Shown here: one piece after another, positions 1 through 9,549 of the stretch
Position numbering within the stretch: the first letter of the stretch is position 1
Layout of the letters: each line of letters opens with the position of its first letter
NCBI GenBank assembly: GCA_905250025.1
Contig: CAJNOJ010000146.1
Location: 124,001 to 188,000, forward strand
DNA: 64,000 bases
Source: Adineta ricciae
Taxonomy: Eukaryota > Rotifera > Eurotatoria > Adinetida > Adinetidae
Direction: 5' to 3'
Translations under genes and position numbers: made by a program
The notes under the pieces: generated by a model
Database searches by the model: none
What the model saw: the letters and a program-made list of their open reading frames with translations, nothing else
What the model was told of the DNA's origin: nothing

Positions 1-52
1 CCTAAAAAAAAGAGCAATAAAGTTGTCTTTCGGAAAAAGATCAAGTTTATGG

Positions 53-1477
53 TTATACTTCATAAGACTGCGGTGATTGTGACGATTGAGTTAACAATTT
101 CACTGTTTCATCTTCAGTTGTACGCGATGCGAGAAGAACATTTTCGGCTTGCAATCGTTGAATGTATAAATGTGAGATTTCACGTTCTTTGACAAGTTTC
201 TTTATTTGTTTGACTTGCTCAATGAAGACATTTTCATACTGCAACTTGATCTCACGAAAATCCATATCGTTCTTTTCCGCTTTCTTCATTAAACTTGATA
301 ACTAAAATGCAATGGAAATATCAATGTTTAGTCGAGAACTTCATTATCAGTATGATTTCATCGGACATATTACACAAGAGAATAGCATCGGCCAATGTTA
401 TTCATCGTGCCGAAACAAACGTTTGTTTCTTTATCTACAACTCGTACGTTGTACCAACGATGAATGTTAATCAAGTAAAAGGAATCTTTTTTTTTTGCAA
501 AGAATGACTTCGTTTGATGACATACCAGAATATCGCCTTCGTCGTCGGCTAAGGATGCGTAATTTCTCAATTTTTGTAAACGTTTCGAGCGATCCTAGAA
601 AGAGATTTTTCGATTCACTCAAAGTTAATTAGATGAAAGTTTTCATTACTTGTTCGATGACTTTGTTCGCTTCGCTCAATTGTTGTTCGTATTGTGTACG
701 TTTGTGTTGTTCTTTTTCGTATTCAGCTTTGGCAACAGATAGATCGAAGAGTAATTTCACATTTTCATCTTGTTTTTGATTATTCAACAGACGTAGTTTC
801 GTATTCTCTTCGCTCTTTTGAGCGTATTTGTCCGCGAATTTTTCCGAAAATTCCATGATTTTTGATATCTGAAGAGAAGAAAGAAACGGTCTACTCACAA
901 TACACTCGAGGAAGTGAACTTCACCTGTGCAAGTAAATCATTCCATTCACTTTCGGTCTTAGTCAAATGCATCCTTATATTCGATTCATCTCCCGAGCCG
1001 TCTAATGTCGATGGTAACAAGATCGATGTCGAAGGACTAGTGAAAGCTCTTCGGGGACGTTGATATTCATCCTGATTGACTAAAATCAAACGAATGAATG
1101 ATGGCGATGAAATTAATTGAGTCAATAATTACTCGCGAGGGTCTTATGTTGATTTGGTGTCAGGATACTTAATATTCGACGCATTTGATCTAGTTGTTTT
1201 CGCTCAAATTGAACAAAACGTTCATTTGTACGATTGTACATTTGTAAGTACTTCTCTCGTTCATTGATCGCACGTTTCTCCGCTGTTCTACCTAAATAAA
1301 TCTCGTTTTTTCCAACCTGACTTGCTTACAATATTCATTACGAGTACTTTCATTCAATTGTTCAGTTAATTCTGAGATTTGCTTTCGAAGTTCTTCGCTT
1401 GACATATCAAAATCGCTATTACTTCTATCAGCTGTGAAATCCTCGATGGTATCAAGTCTTGCTGTTGATAAATCCAT
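53..1477 (-). CDS. Coiled-coil protein of unknown function, six exons
   Basis: I do not recognise the family. Six exons join in phase: 1330-1477, 1133-1291, 925-1079, 650-868, 526-594 and 53-301, giving about 332 residues. The start is the first ATG of the most upstream exon, and the stop is TAA or equivalent at 53. The protein is rich in Glu, Lys, Gln and Leu with heptad-like spacing in exons 1, 2, 4 and 6. A Ser/Thr/Pro-rich patch lies in exon 3. This pattern suggests a long rod-like coiled coil, perhaps a cytoskeletal or vesicle adaptor. No signal peptide or membrane segment is seen. The first intron is only 38 nt (1292-1329), while the last is about 224 nt. Expression and partner proteins cannot be read from the sequence. 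Confidence 0.7.
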
Positions 1478-3227
1478 GAACTCAAGTCGAAGAAGACGTG
1501 CAATGAAATGACGACACGAAAAACTTTCGATAACACGTTCGTTCCGTTGAAGAAAAGAGACAAAGACAAAAAAGATAATTGATAAGGAACGAGAAAAAGT
1601 TTAACAAGTGTCATTGTTTGATTATTACACATAAAGCCAGTGCTATTTTTACATAGAATTTGATTGTCACCATTCACATTCATATATTATTCTGTAAATA
1701 ATGCTTTTCGACATATGTATGAATACATTATCTCTATATTTAGCAACTGATCAATTATTTATCGAGAAAATAGATTTCGATAAAAGATCCACCTAGTTAA
1801 TTTTGTCATAGACTGCACAATTAATTAATTATACGTTCTTTTGTATTAGCAGATAAAAAAAAAGAAGAGGCAAATGCCAAAACAGGATCCTGCGATCATG
1901 ACAATTCATTTTTGAACTGCAACCGAGAGAGAAAAAATGTAACACCCGCATGCCGCCAATCGTATCGATTGAGTTCGTTTTTTTTTTCGTTAATAGAAAG
2001 CAAAAAATTGAGGCAGAATGAGTGAATTGAATATTTGATTGTCGACATGAACATATGACATTGAAAGAAAAAGTAAAGTATCGAAGAACAGGCCGAATTT
2101 GTATATGCCAAATGAGAAATATAGGCAAACAAATACGAGAAGGAAAGAAGAAGAAGAAAAAGAAAAAAAGAAGTGTGAGTATACAATTATTTCATGATGT
2201 TTCGTGTATATCTTAATCATTGAACAATAATTATTAGGTAGAAATGACACGGCGTGTAACCGGTTCTTTCGCTCTGCTATATAGAGTTTGTTTAGAGGTC
2301 AAATAGGTAGTAAATAAATACCAACGAAATATGATGTATGTCGCCGTATTTTTATTATTTTCTCTCTTCTCTCAGCTTCGACTTCAAGGTTATGCTATTT
2401 TCGAGTCCGTTGATAGGTCGACATTGAAGGTTGCTGAGAGAAAAAATTAACACTTCTAATCACAATCACATATACAGATTTTGATATTAAGCATGGGATA
2501 TGTAGATGTTGACTTTACATATATACATACACCGAACCAATCGTTGCTGTAAGAACATCGAATGACAGAAAGGCAGTTTCTTTTTTCTTCGTTCGTACCA
2601 TAGAAAAACAATTGAAGTAGTGTTTTTTTTTTTGTATGAGAAATAAAATGTTCGATGTGTTGAAGAATTCAATCAATCGTATGGGTGCTGGAAGGTAAGA
2701 CAAGATTTTTATTGTGAATATGGAATCTAGTGACTGATCGAAAAAAAAAAGACTTTCCTTTGCGAGCATTAGTGATTTATTGATTCCGATGAATAAATTG
2801 ACAACTTGCGGAGTCAATTGATCATGATAAAACAGAATAAAAAAAGACATTCGTACCAGCATGCTCTGCGTTATTTTATACTCAAAAACTCTTCGTTGAC
2901 ATATGTTGATGATAAAAATAAAATATAGGGACGTTTATTAGTAATATTAGTTTTCTCCAAGGGATTGTTAAATGAGAATTCACTATCGAGTGAGAGTTTA
3001 GTTATGTTTTAATTAGGGGAAAATAATCTCAACTAGTCATATGTGTGTCGTCTGTAATTTTAAATAAACGAACGAATGAAAAAACAAACATTAGAAGTTC
3101 GAATCTTTTACTAGAGAAATTAGAGAGTTTACAAGTAATTATCTCGATGAGACAAAGAATTAGATACTCTATTTATATTTATCAGACGAGTTTAGCCTTT
3201 CTTTTAGATGATGAAATCAGATTCAAA
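1478..3227. other. Intergenic spacer, A+T-rich, no gene seen
   Basis: About 1.75 kb between the coiled-coil gene (-) and the tetraspanin gene (+). It carries long A and T runs and purine-rich stretches. The minus-strand open frames here are low-complexity (Phe, Ser, Tyr-rich), overlap each other and have no plausible splice partners. It must include both divergent promoters. I see no tRNA, repeat family or mobile element. Confidence 0.6.
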
Positions 3228-4936
3228 ATGAGTAAATCGACGTTCAAATTTTGCAGTAAATTAGCTGTTCTACTACTGTGTGTACTTGGCTTCATTGAAT
3301 TGGGTTTGGCATTATGGACGGTCCTTGATCCGCGCTATCGAAGTTTAGCTTATAATCTCGCAGATGTGGGGTACATGGTAATTAATAGAACAAGCGACTG
3401 TCTTTGTATTTTTGTTCTCTTGTAACTTTAGGATTTATGGATATTAAGATACTTATCCCTTGGTTTATTTGCTTCGTCGATTATTACCTTAGTCATGTGC
3501 TTAGTTTTAGTGTGGGGCTTATGTTCAACACATGCATTTCTATTTATCGCTTCGACGATGATTGTTGTCATTGCTATCGGGGAATTTACGATTTCAATTC
3601 TAACGTTTTCAAACAAATATCAATCACGAGTGACATTAATTGAACAATTACCGAAATTAGGTGAGAATTGTCAAAGAGAGTTTTAATTGAATAATCGCCT
3701 AGCTTTCGCTCTTTTTCAGTAATTACTTATCGACAAGGCACTGATGAACGTGCGAAACGAGCTTTAGATATTCTTCAATACACATTTCGTTGTTGCGGCG
3801 CTGACGGGCGTTTGGGGTATCAAAATAATGTTCCATCAAGTTGTAACATGTTTAGCGTTGGCTGTCTCAATCGTACATTATATTTTCTCGATTCGTGCAT
3901 GGACGCGTTAGCATACGTGTTGTTATTTTTTAGTTTAATCAAGTTTTTCATTGTACTTTTCTTCTATTCATTTCTGTGTATGCATTATCGAAGTCAACAA
4001 AGTCCACCGATGTATAATTCGTCTATTTCGCGCCCATCGACTAGTTTAGACTCTTCACCGCGAAAACAAGTCCTTCCACCAAGAAAAGTCGACTATGATG
4101 ATGATAATGATGACCGACATATTGAACAACGACGTTTACAATCCAATGAATATCATAAATCTTCGCATGAAAACGGTACGACGTCGATTGTACCATCGTT
4201 CTTGAATAATAAAGATCTAGCCGAGTATTATGAAAGACAATTTGTTTCAAGGAAATTATCGTCGATTTCGGAAAGAACAGAAAAAACTGAGACGGACGAA
4301 AGTGAACCGGATCTATTACGTTTGAAATATCATCCTTCAAACCGAAAAGCGACTACATCGACAGTTCAAGAAAAGTTTCAGCTATCTGTGGTACCGCCTA
4401 AGAAAACACCAACAATCAAAGCTCGACGAAAACCCATGCGAGAAGATGAGAATGATCATGATTCAGGTATGTTCAATCAACACCCTCAAATCTCTATTAT
4501 TGAATTATTTTCTTGATTAGGTGTCGAACGTTCGTCTTCGGAGAAATCTTTCGATGACCATTCGAACCTAAAATTATACACGGAAGTGCCAGCTCTTCCG
4601 CCAAAATCTAAACAAGTGAATAACAACAACTCTTCGTCTTCACTGAGCTTTTCCAATGTTTTCATCACATCTGTTTCTCAGACTCAATTGGCAGAAGATG
4701 AACTAAAACGACCGTTAGTTCATACATCATCACATCGATCACGTTCAAAAGATTCCATTACACCGAAACCAATCCTGAAAAAACCTTCGCATTCAACATC
4801 GCCTCTCCGAATACCTGCCGATTACTATAATCAAAAGAAATCGTCATCAATTTATTTGAAAACATCTCCTTTATTGAAAAATACACCAAAGCCAAACCCG
4901 CGAATGAGTTTAAAACAGCATAACAGTCTATTATAA
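3228..4936 (+). CDS. Tetraspanin with an unusually long cytosolic C-terminal tail
   Basis: Four exons join in phase: 3228-3377, 3432-3660, 3720-4466 and 4521-4936, giving 513 residues. Four hydrophobic segments lie near residues 10-32, 51-80, 82-105 and 188-212. The loop before the fourth carries the tetraspanin CCG signature, followed by a PSSC motif and a GC pair, as in the large extracellular loop of the family. Tetraspanins organise membrane protein microdomains. Typical members have 220-280 residues with a short tail. Here about 290 residues follow the last membrane segment; they are rich in Ser, Pro, Lys and Arg, with many basic and phosphorylatable stretches. The start at 3228 sits just before the first membrane segment; the frame is open upstream but has no better ATG. 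The stop lies 15 bp from the stop of the opposing zinc-finger gene. Confidence 0.85.
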
Positions 4937-4951
4937 AAGAACAATCACGAT

Positions 4952-5482
4952 TTACTCATTTTCTTGTGATTCCTTTATTTGTCTATAGTCTTCTTTTAAT
5001 TTTTGTATAACTAAACGTGTTTGGGCTAGTTTCAAATGAGCTGGACTTTTCAAGTGCACATCTAGAATTGCTTGTGTATTCATTTCTTTCCAGCAAACAT
5101 CACAAAGAACAGTCTTGGAGTTTTTCTCATCCGATGATGCTTTAGGTTCTTGGTATTTCTCCCACGTGTGAAGTTTGTTCTTGTGACCGTTATTCTCGAA
5201 ATGAATTTTAGAATTGGCTTCGGAAGGAAAAGTCACATTGCAAAGTTCGCAATAGGGAGGAAATTTCCAAGTGATAAAGTTTGGATTTGCAGTTACTTCT
5301 TTAGATTTGGTCTCCTGCGTCAATGAACCTAGGTTTTCTGTATTATCGGAACCAGTTGGCTGGACTGGAGTATCAGTAATTACTTGTTCAGTCATATTCA
5401 AATAATCTAAAACGTACAAAAATCTTTCTTCAGGTGGCAGTTCAAAAAAAGTGCGTGTTCTTTTTGCACGACGAACGACCAT
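4952..5482 (-). CDS. U1-type C2H2 zinc-finger protein, 5' end uncertain
   Basis: The frame encodes two zinc-finger units of the U1/matrin style: a CELC pair followed by His residues after a 12-residue spacer (NGH), then a CDVC pair with a similar His-x-His tail. Such fingers usually bind double-stranded RNA or structured RNA and occur in ZNF346/ZMAT-like proteins. A basic N-terminal segment (RRAKRTRTF) and an acidic C-terminal helix flank them. The ATG at 5482 gives 176 residues. The open frame continues upstream to a good acceptor near 5516. Beyond it a possible exon ends at a GTATGT donor near 5599, but no ATG could be placed there, so the true N-terminus may be longer. The exact family member is not clear. 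Confidence 0.65.
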   Translation of the reverse strand: MVVRRAKRTRTFFELPPEERFLYVLDYLNMTEQVITDTPVQPTGSDNTENLGSLTQETKSKEVTANPNFITWKFPPYCELCNVTFPSEANSKIHFENNGHKNKLHTWEKYQEPKASSDEKNSKTVLCDVCWKEMNTQAILDVHLKSPAHLKLAQTRLVIQKLKEDYRQIKESQENE

Positions 5483-5519
5483 ATTTAATCGGTAAAGCTC
5501 TTGGCTCAAGGTTTGTACT

Positions 5520-6220
5520 CTAAGAAAAAAGGAATCGGTTTATTTGGCATTTCTTTTGGACAAATAGTCAGGAAAAGAAAAAAATGTGTTTGACATACTT
5601 TTAACCGACGAATGAAAAGCTAAGGCATACGTTCGACGATAATTGTTCCCGCCAGTCCTAGTATTGCTTAAATAAATTTTCACAATCTGCTAGTAACTGT
5701 ATTTCATCTGTTTTCTTCTGATAATGATGCAGATGTATTCCATAAATTTATATACAGAGTACACTGGGAAAATTCCCAGTATTATTTTTTCTGCATATGC
5801 TAACCGAAACCAATGAAATATTAAGCATGAATTTCGTAAAAAAAGTACTATACCATGTTGAAATGCGAATTTGTCTTCTCCATCAACTCAAAGTTGGTTA
5901 TCTTCCACACGAGGGTGTGAAAACAAAAAGAACTTCTTACTTGTGTTTTTCATGTACTACTACAAAGAAAAATGCGTTCTTTATGTTTTGTCGTTCTTCA
6001 GACCTACTGTCAACGTTCGCAAAAAAGAAAGAAAGAAAGAAAAAGAAGGACGAAGAAAAAATCTGTGCGTCGTTCGTACTTTTCTCCTATGTGTTCGATT
6101 TGGTAGTACTACTTGCATGGGTCAATGTGCGCGATGTAACAATACTTGTTTTCTTTATACCAATTTCGATTTCAAATATTTAATCATTTAATAAAACTTC
6201 ATTTTTTATTATTACCCTTT
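5520..6220. other. Spacer with possible 5' exon of the zinc-finger gene
   Basis: Between the zinc-finger gene (-) and the fucosyltransferase gene (+). Around 5600-5660 lies a possible upstream exon of the zinc-finger gene. The rest is A+T-rich, with a GAAA-type low-complexity run near 6022-6055. Two open plus-strand frames across this run are Lys/Phe-rich and look non-coding. The 3' part must contain the fucosyltransferase promoter. Confidence 0.5.
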
Positions 6221-6237
6221 AGTACAATGGCGAAGTG

Positions 6238-7905
6238 ATGACGATTCGTAGCTCTTTAACTCTAACACGAAAAGCAATCTTACTAACTCTAGTCGTCCTT
6301 ATAAGTATTTTTATCTTCTATCAAAATTCGTTGATAAAACGTCAAATAACGTTTGTACCTCAATATAGTCTCAACCATCGGTTGACACTAAAATCCAATC
6401 CGACATTCAAAAAGGTGTTCATTGCACATTATACAACGTCATATGGAGTGCGTACAGATTCGACATCAAAAATTTTCAGTGAGAATTTACTGAAAATATG
6501 TGAAGTATTAAATCCGGAGGATTATCCACTTGCTGATAGTGTTTTTATGAATATTGTCGACTTCGCTCGATTTCCTCCGTCATATCGACATCTGCATCCG
6601 TCGCAACTATGGATCTTTCACTCCGAAGAATCGCCACGAAATTCATACCGCACAGCCGAAGTGAAGAATCTGACTGAGCTTGATAATTGGTTTAATTTAA
6701 CATCAACCTTCAGTGCAGATTCGGATTTCCATATTCAATATCGCGTATGTATTTGTTCTTTGTCTCGATTTTTTAATAACCGTGAATCAATTATCGTTGC
6801 TATTTGCATAATAGATCATTACAACAAAAACGTCCTATATACAAAACGTGCTCTTTCTTCTTAGGGTTATCGCATCAAACCTGAAATAGGCGATCTTCTA
6901 CAAAGTAAATTCAAAATTAATCTTACTCAATCGATCTTTCCGACATCAGATACATGCACAAATTCATCTTCAGTCTACCTGAATACAATCACTTCTATTC
7001 TTCACTCAGAATTGGTTACACGTCAAAACCTTCTCTTAAAACTTTGTCCTTATACATGCAATCAGCCAATTCCATTCCATGCACTTCAACTTCTTCAACC
7101 GTATTTGAATCTGAGTACATCTCGTAGTTCGAATCGCGATATTGTTTATATTGCTTGGTTTGTATCCAATTGCAACACACATTCTCGCCGAGAAGAATAT
7201 GTCGCGAAGCTACGTTCGCAAAAAGGCATCCGTATCGATATATTTGGCAATTGCAAATCAATTTACCATTCTTCAATTCCACAAGTCCAGTGTCAAAAAG
7301 GTACTCCAAATTGTACTCAACAAACCCTGTCATATTATCGATTCTACCTGTCATTTGAGAATTCAAAATGTGACTCATACATTACTGAGAAGTATTGGAT
7401 GCAGGGGACGAACGGTCAAGCTATACCCATCGTTCTAGGAGCAAAGAAAGAACAATATCAGCGTACAGCAGTACCGTTTTCATATATTCATGTAGATGAT
7501 TTTGCTTCTGTTGAAGATCTCGCTATAGAACTTCACCGGTTAAATCAAAACGAGACAGAATTTAGTAAGTTCCTTCAATGGACACAATTGTATGATGTCT
7601 CAACTCAATATTCTCCAACGCCAGTGATGGATATGCATGCTACACTTTGTTTCCTTGGTCATTATCAACATCTACATGCAACTGACGAAAAAAGTGAACA
7701 AATCAACTATGCAATGGCAACTATTCGAAAGATATTCAATGTAACTAACGTTCGTTTACCAAATTTCGATTGGGGAACCGCACGAACAAAACTAATACGT
7801 ATTAGTCAATTTTATAATCCGTCTGTTAATTGTTGGGATAGTTCCTATCCGTCGATATTTAAACAAATTTACAATCATTTATTTACATGGTGGAAATTTT
7901 TTTAA
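6238..7905 (+). CDS. Alpha-1,3-fucosyltransferase, GT10 family
   Basis: Two exons, 6238-6744 and 6865-7905, give 515 residues. An N-terminal cytoplasmic stub is followed by a signal-anchor near residues 15-30, as expected for a type II Golgi enzyme. The C-terminal half carries the GT10 core: an AWFVSNC segment, an FG-x-C motif, then the donor-binding region FYLSFENSKCDSYITEKYW (near 7345-7395), which matches the family FxLxFENS..DYITEK motif. The enzyme transfers fucose from GDP-fucose to GlcNAc in glycoprotein or glycolipid glycans. Many N-x-S/T sites are present. The ATG at 6238 is preceded by a 3-codon upstream ORF whose TGA overlaps it, and by an acceptor-like CTTTAG at 6217-6222. A polyadenylation hexamer follows at 7927. 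Confidence 0.9.
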
Positions 7906-7926
7906 AAGTTTTGTTATTTTGTTTGC

Positions 7927-7932
7927 AATAAA
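7927..7932 (+). terminator. Polyadenylation signal of the fucosyltransferase gene
   Basis: A canonical AATAAA lies 22 nt after the stop codon at 7905. It is followed by T-rich sequence. Confidence 0.6.
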
Positions 7933-8060
7933 ACTTTCGATGTCAACTTCTTCTTTTTATTTCTTTGTCTTGTCGAATGATGTTACAAAAAAATAATAAG
8001 AGACAGACACAGCAACAAGGAACACTCGTTTTTTTGACGATGTTTGCTTGCGTCGTCCGT

Positions 8061-8459
8061 TTATTTCTTCTTGGCATCTTTGACAGCGGCTTTCTTTGTA
8101 CCACGGACTTTCTTCATACGGTTTTTACGTTCTTTACGTTGTTTTCTGGCGGTTTTCTTTGGTTCGACAACACCTTGACGTGCAAGACGATATCGTGGTT
8201 CGAATTTCTTGGCAAAATCAAGTGTATCATAGATTAATGCAAAACCAGTCGATTTGCCACCACCAAAGTTAGTATTGAAACCAAAACAAAAGACGAGATC
8301 TGCTGTTGTGCGGTAGAGTTGAGCCACTTTTTCGCGGATATCTTTTTTGGAGAGCGATGCACGGTCTGAATGAAGAACGTCAACAACCATTTGTCGACGT
8401 GATAAAAGTCGATTCGACTTGAACTTTCGTGTACGGATCGTGAACGAAGAATCCGACAT
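8061..8459 (-). CDS. RPS24: 40S ribosomal protein S24 (eS24)
   Basis: A single exon encodes 132 residues, the normal length of eS24. The N-terminus ([24 protein letters not shown]) is the family hallmark, followed by the [20 protein letters not shown] core and a very basic C-terminus rich in Lys and Arg. The protein is a structural part of the small ribosomal subunit and is needed for pre-rRNA processing. The gene lies only 38 bp downstream of the URI1-like stop codon on the same strand. A pyrimidine-rich acceptor ends 15 nt before its ATG, so its mRNA is probably made by trans-splicing or from a shared transcript. Confidence 0.97.
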   Translation of the reverse strand: MSDSSFTIRTRKFKSNRLLSRRQMVVDVLHSDRASLSKKDIREKVAQLYRTTADLVFCFGFNTNFGGGKSTGFALIYDTLDFAKKFEPRYRLARQGVVEPKKTARKQRKERKNRMKKVRGTKKAAVKDAKKK

Positions 8460-8473
8460 GATTTACACACTAA

Positions 8474-8497
8474 TCTAAAACAAAAATAGACAAAAGG
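8474..8497 (-). promoter_or_regulatory. Candidate spliced-leader acceptor before RPS24
   Basis: Reading the minus strand, the 38 bp between the URI1-like TAA (8498-8500) and the RPS24 ATG (8459) holds a T-rich tract ending in TTTTAG at 8475-8476, then 15 nt and the ATG. No room remains for a separate promoter or for a normal cleavage and polyadenylation region. The site fits a trans-splice acceptor inside a two-gene operon. It could instead be the acceptor of an unseen 5' UTR intron whose first exon overlaps URI1. Confidence 0.55.
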
Positions 8498-9340
8498 TTA
8501 TTGACGAGATGCTCGAAATTTCGAAATTCGTTTTGGTGGCGGTTCATTATTTGGTGTAGAAACCTCGCGTTCGATAGTTCGACCTGTGAATGCCATCGGA
8601 GATTTCCTTCCAATAGCACCTGGATGTGAGAAAAGTCCAGGCGAAGTGTCTTCGACAGGTTCGATAGTAGTTTTTGTATGACGGATGAAGATTTTTTTAA
8701 ATTGTTCACTGGGAATCTCAGTATCGTGATCATCATCGTCATCGCTATCGACTTCCATTTGATCATCATCATCGAAGTGAACTTTTTTGGTTGGCTTTTC
8801 ACTCAGTTTCAAAGCACGTTCTTGCAAACGGCGGCGTTCTTCTCGTATCTGTTCTTCGGTTAACTTCGCTCGACGATTCATTGCTGATTTGACCGGTTTG
8901 ATTTCTTCATCTGTTTCTTTAATTTCAATAAATTTCGTTTTGTCATCGAGAAAATCATGTGTGTAGCGTTTCTGTTGGTGAAACACTTCTTTTTCTTTTT
9001 CATGTTTTCGAAGATTTTCTTCAATATTTGTCAGACGACGATCGACTATTTCGATGGCTTGTTTACATGAACGTTCAACGAAATAATTATCGCCCAAAAG
9101 AACGAGAATTTCATTGGAATGAATCACACGACCGGGAATAAACGCTAGCTTGCCAAACGGTACTGTACAGTCATATGTTAACCGGTCAGGTAATGTGGAA
9201 AGACGAGTACGCAACTGTTGATAATCACTTTGAAATTGTGACCATTTGGCAATCTGCTCATCGACTTGGCCTATGTAGGAACTTTGTTCGGATATAAGAC
9301 GTTCGAACGCTTCGCGAGAATCTGCTTGAAGATTGGACAT
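8498..9340 (-). CDS. URI1: URI1-like prefoldin-family protein
   Basis: A single exon encodes 280 residues. The first 130 residues form a prefoldin-alpha-like fold: two coiled-coil helices flanking a beta segment (VPFGKLAFIPGRVIHSNEILVLLG), typical of URI/prefoldin subunits. This is followed by a Lys/Glu-rich helix, an acidic Asp run (MEVDSDDDDDHD) and a C-terminal segment with a basic tail. URI forms the R2TP-associated prefoldin-like complex and binds RPB5, helping to assemble RNA polymerases. The protein is shorter than the roughly 530 residues of vertebrate URI. Its 5' end faces the kelch gene across 209 bp, and its 3' end abuts RPS24. Another alpha-type prefoldin-like protein is a less likely alternative. 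Confidence 0.75.
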   Translation of the reverse strand: MSNLQADSREAFERLISEQSSYIGQVDEQIAKWSQFQSDYQQLRTRLSTLPDRLTYDCTVPFGKLAFIPGRVIHSNEILVLLGDNYFVERSCKQAIEIVDRRLTNIEENLRKHEKEKEVFHQQKRYTHDFLDDKTKFIEIKETDEEIKPVKSAMNRRAKLTEEQIREERRRLQERALKLSEKPTKKVHFDDDDQMEVDSDDDDDHDTEIPSEQFKKIFIRHTKTTIEPVEDTSPGLFSHPGAIGRKSPMAFTGRTIEREVSTPNNEPPPKRISKFRASRQ

Positions 9341-9549
9341 TGTTTTTGTATGGTAAAGTAATGTGCAGTAAATAGAAGTTTTTTTATTATTATCAACAAG
9401 TATTTCTGGACAGCCAATGAAACGCGCCGTACGATCAATTCCTCCGCAGAACGATTGGTCGATCCAGATTTTGTTTGATAACTATTTATTTGTTTTTTCC
9501 ATGGATTGGAATTTGAAATCAAATCAAATAGTTCAAGTCATTGATTTCG

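Noticed and set aside
2515..2862. Minus-strand frame of 115 codons in the first spacer.
   Set aside because: Phe/Leu-rich low-complexity product, no start context or partner exons, overlaps other frames of similar length.
5797..6191. Two overlapping plus-strand open frames before the fucosyltransferase gene.
   Set aside because: Lys- and Phe-rich products from purine and pyrimidine runs, no signal anchor joining to the GT10 frame, and a good in-frame ATG already exists at 6238.
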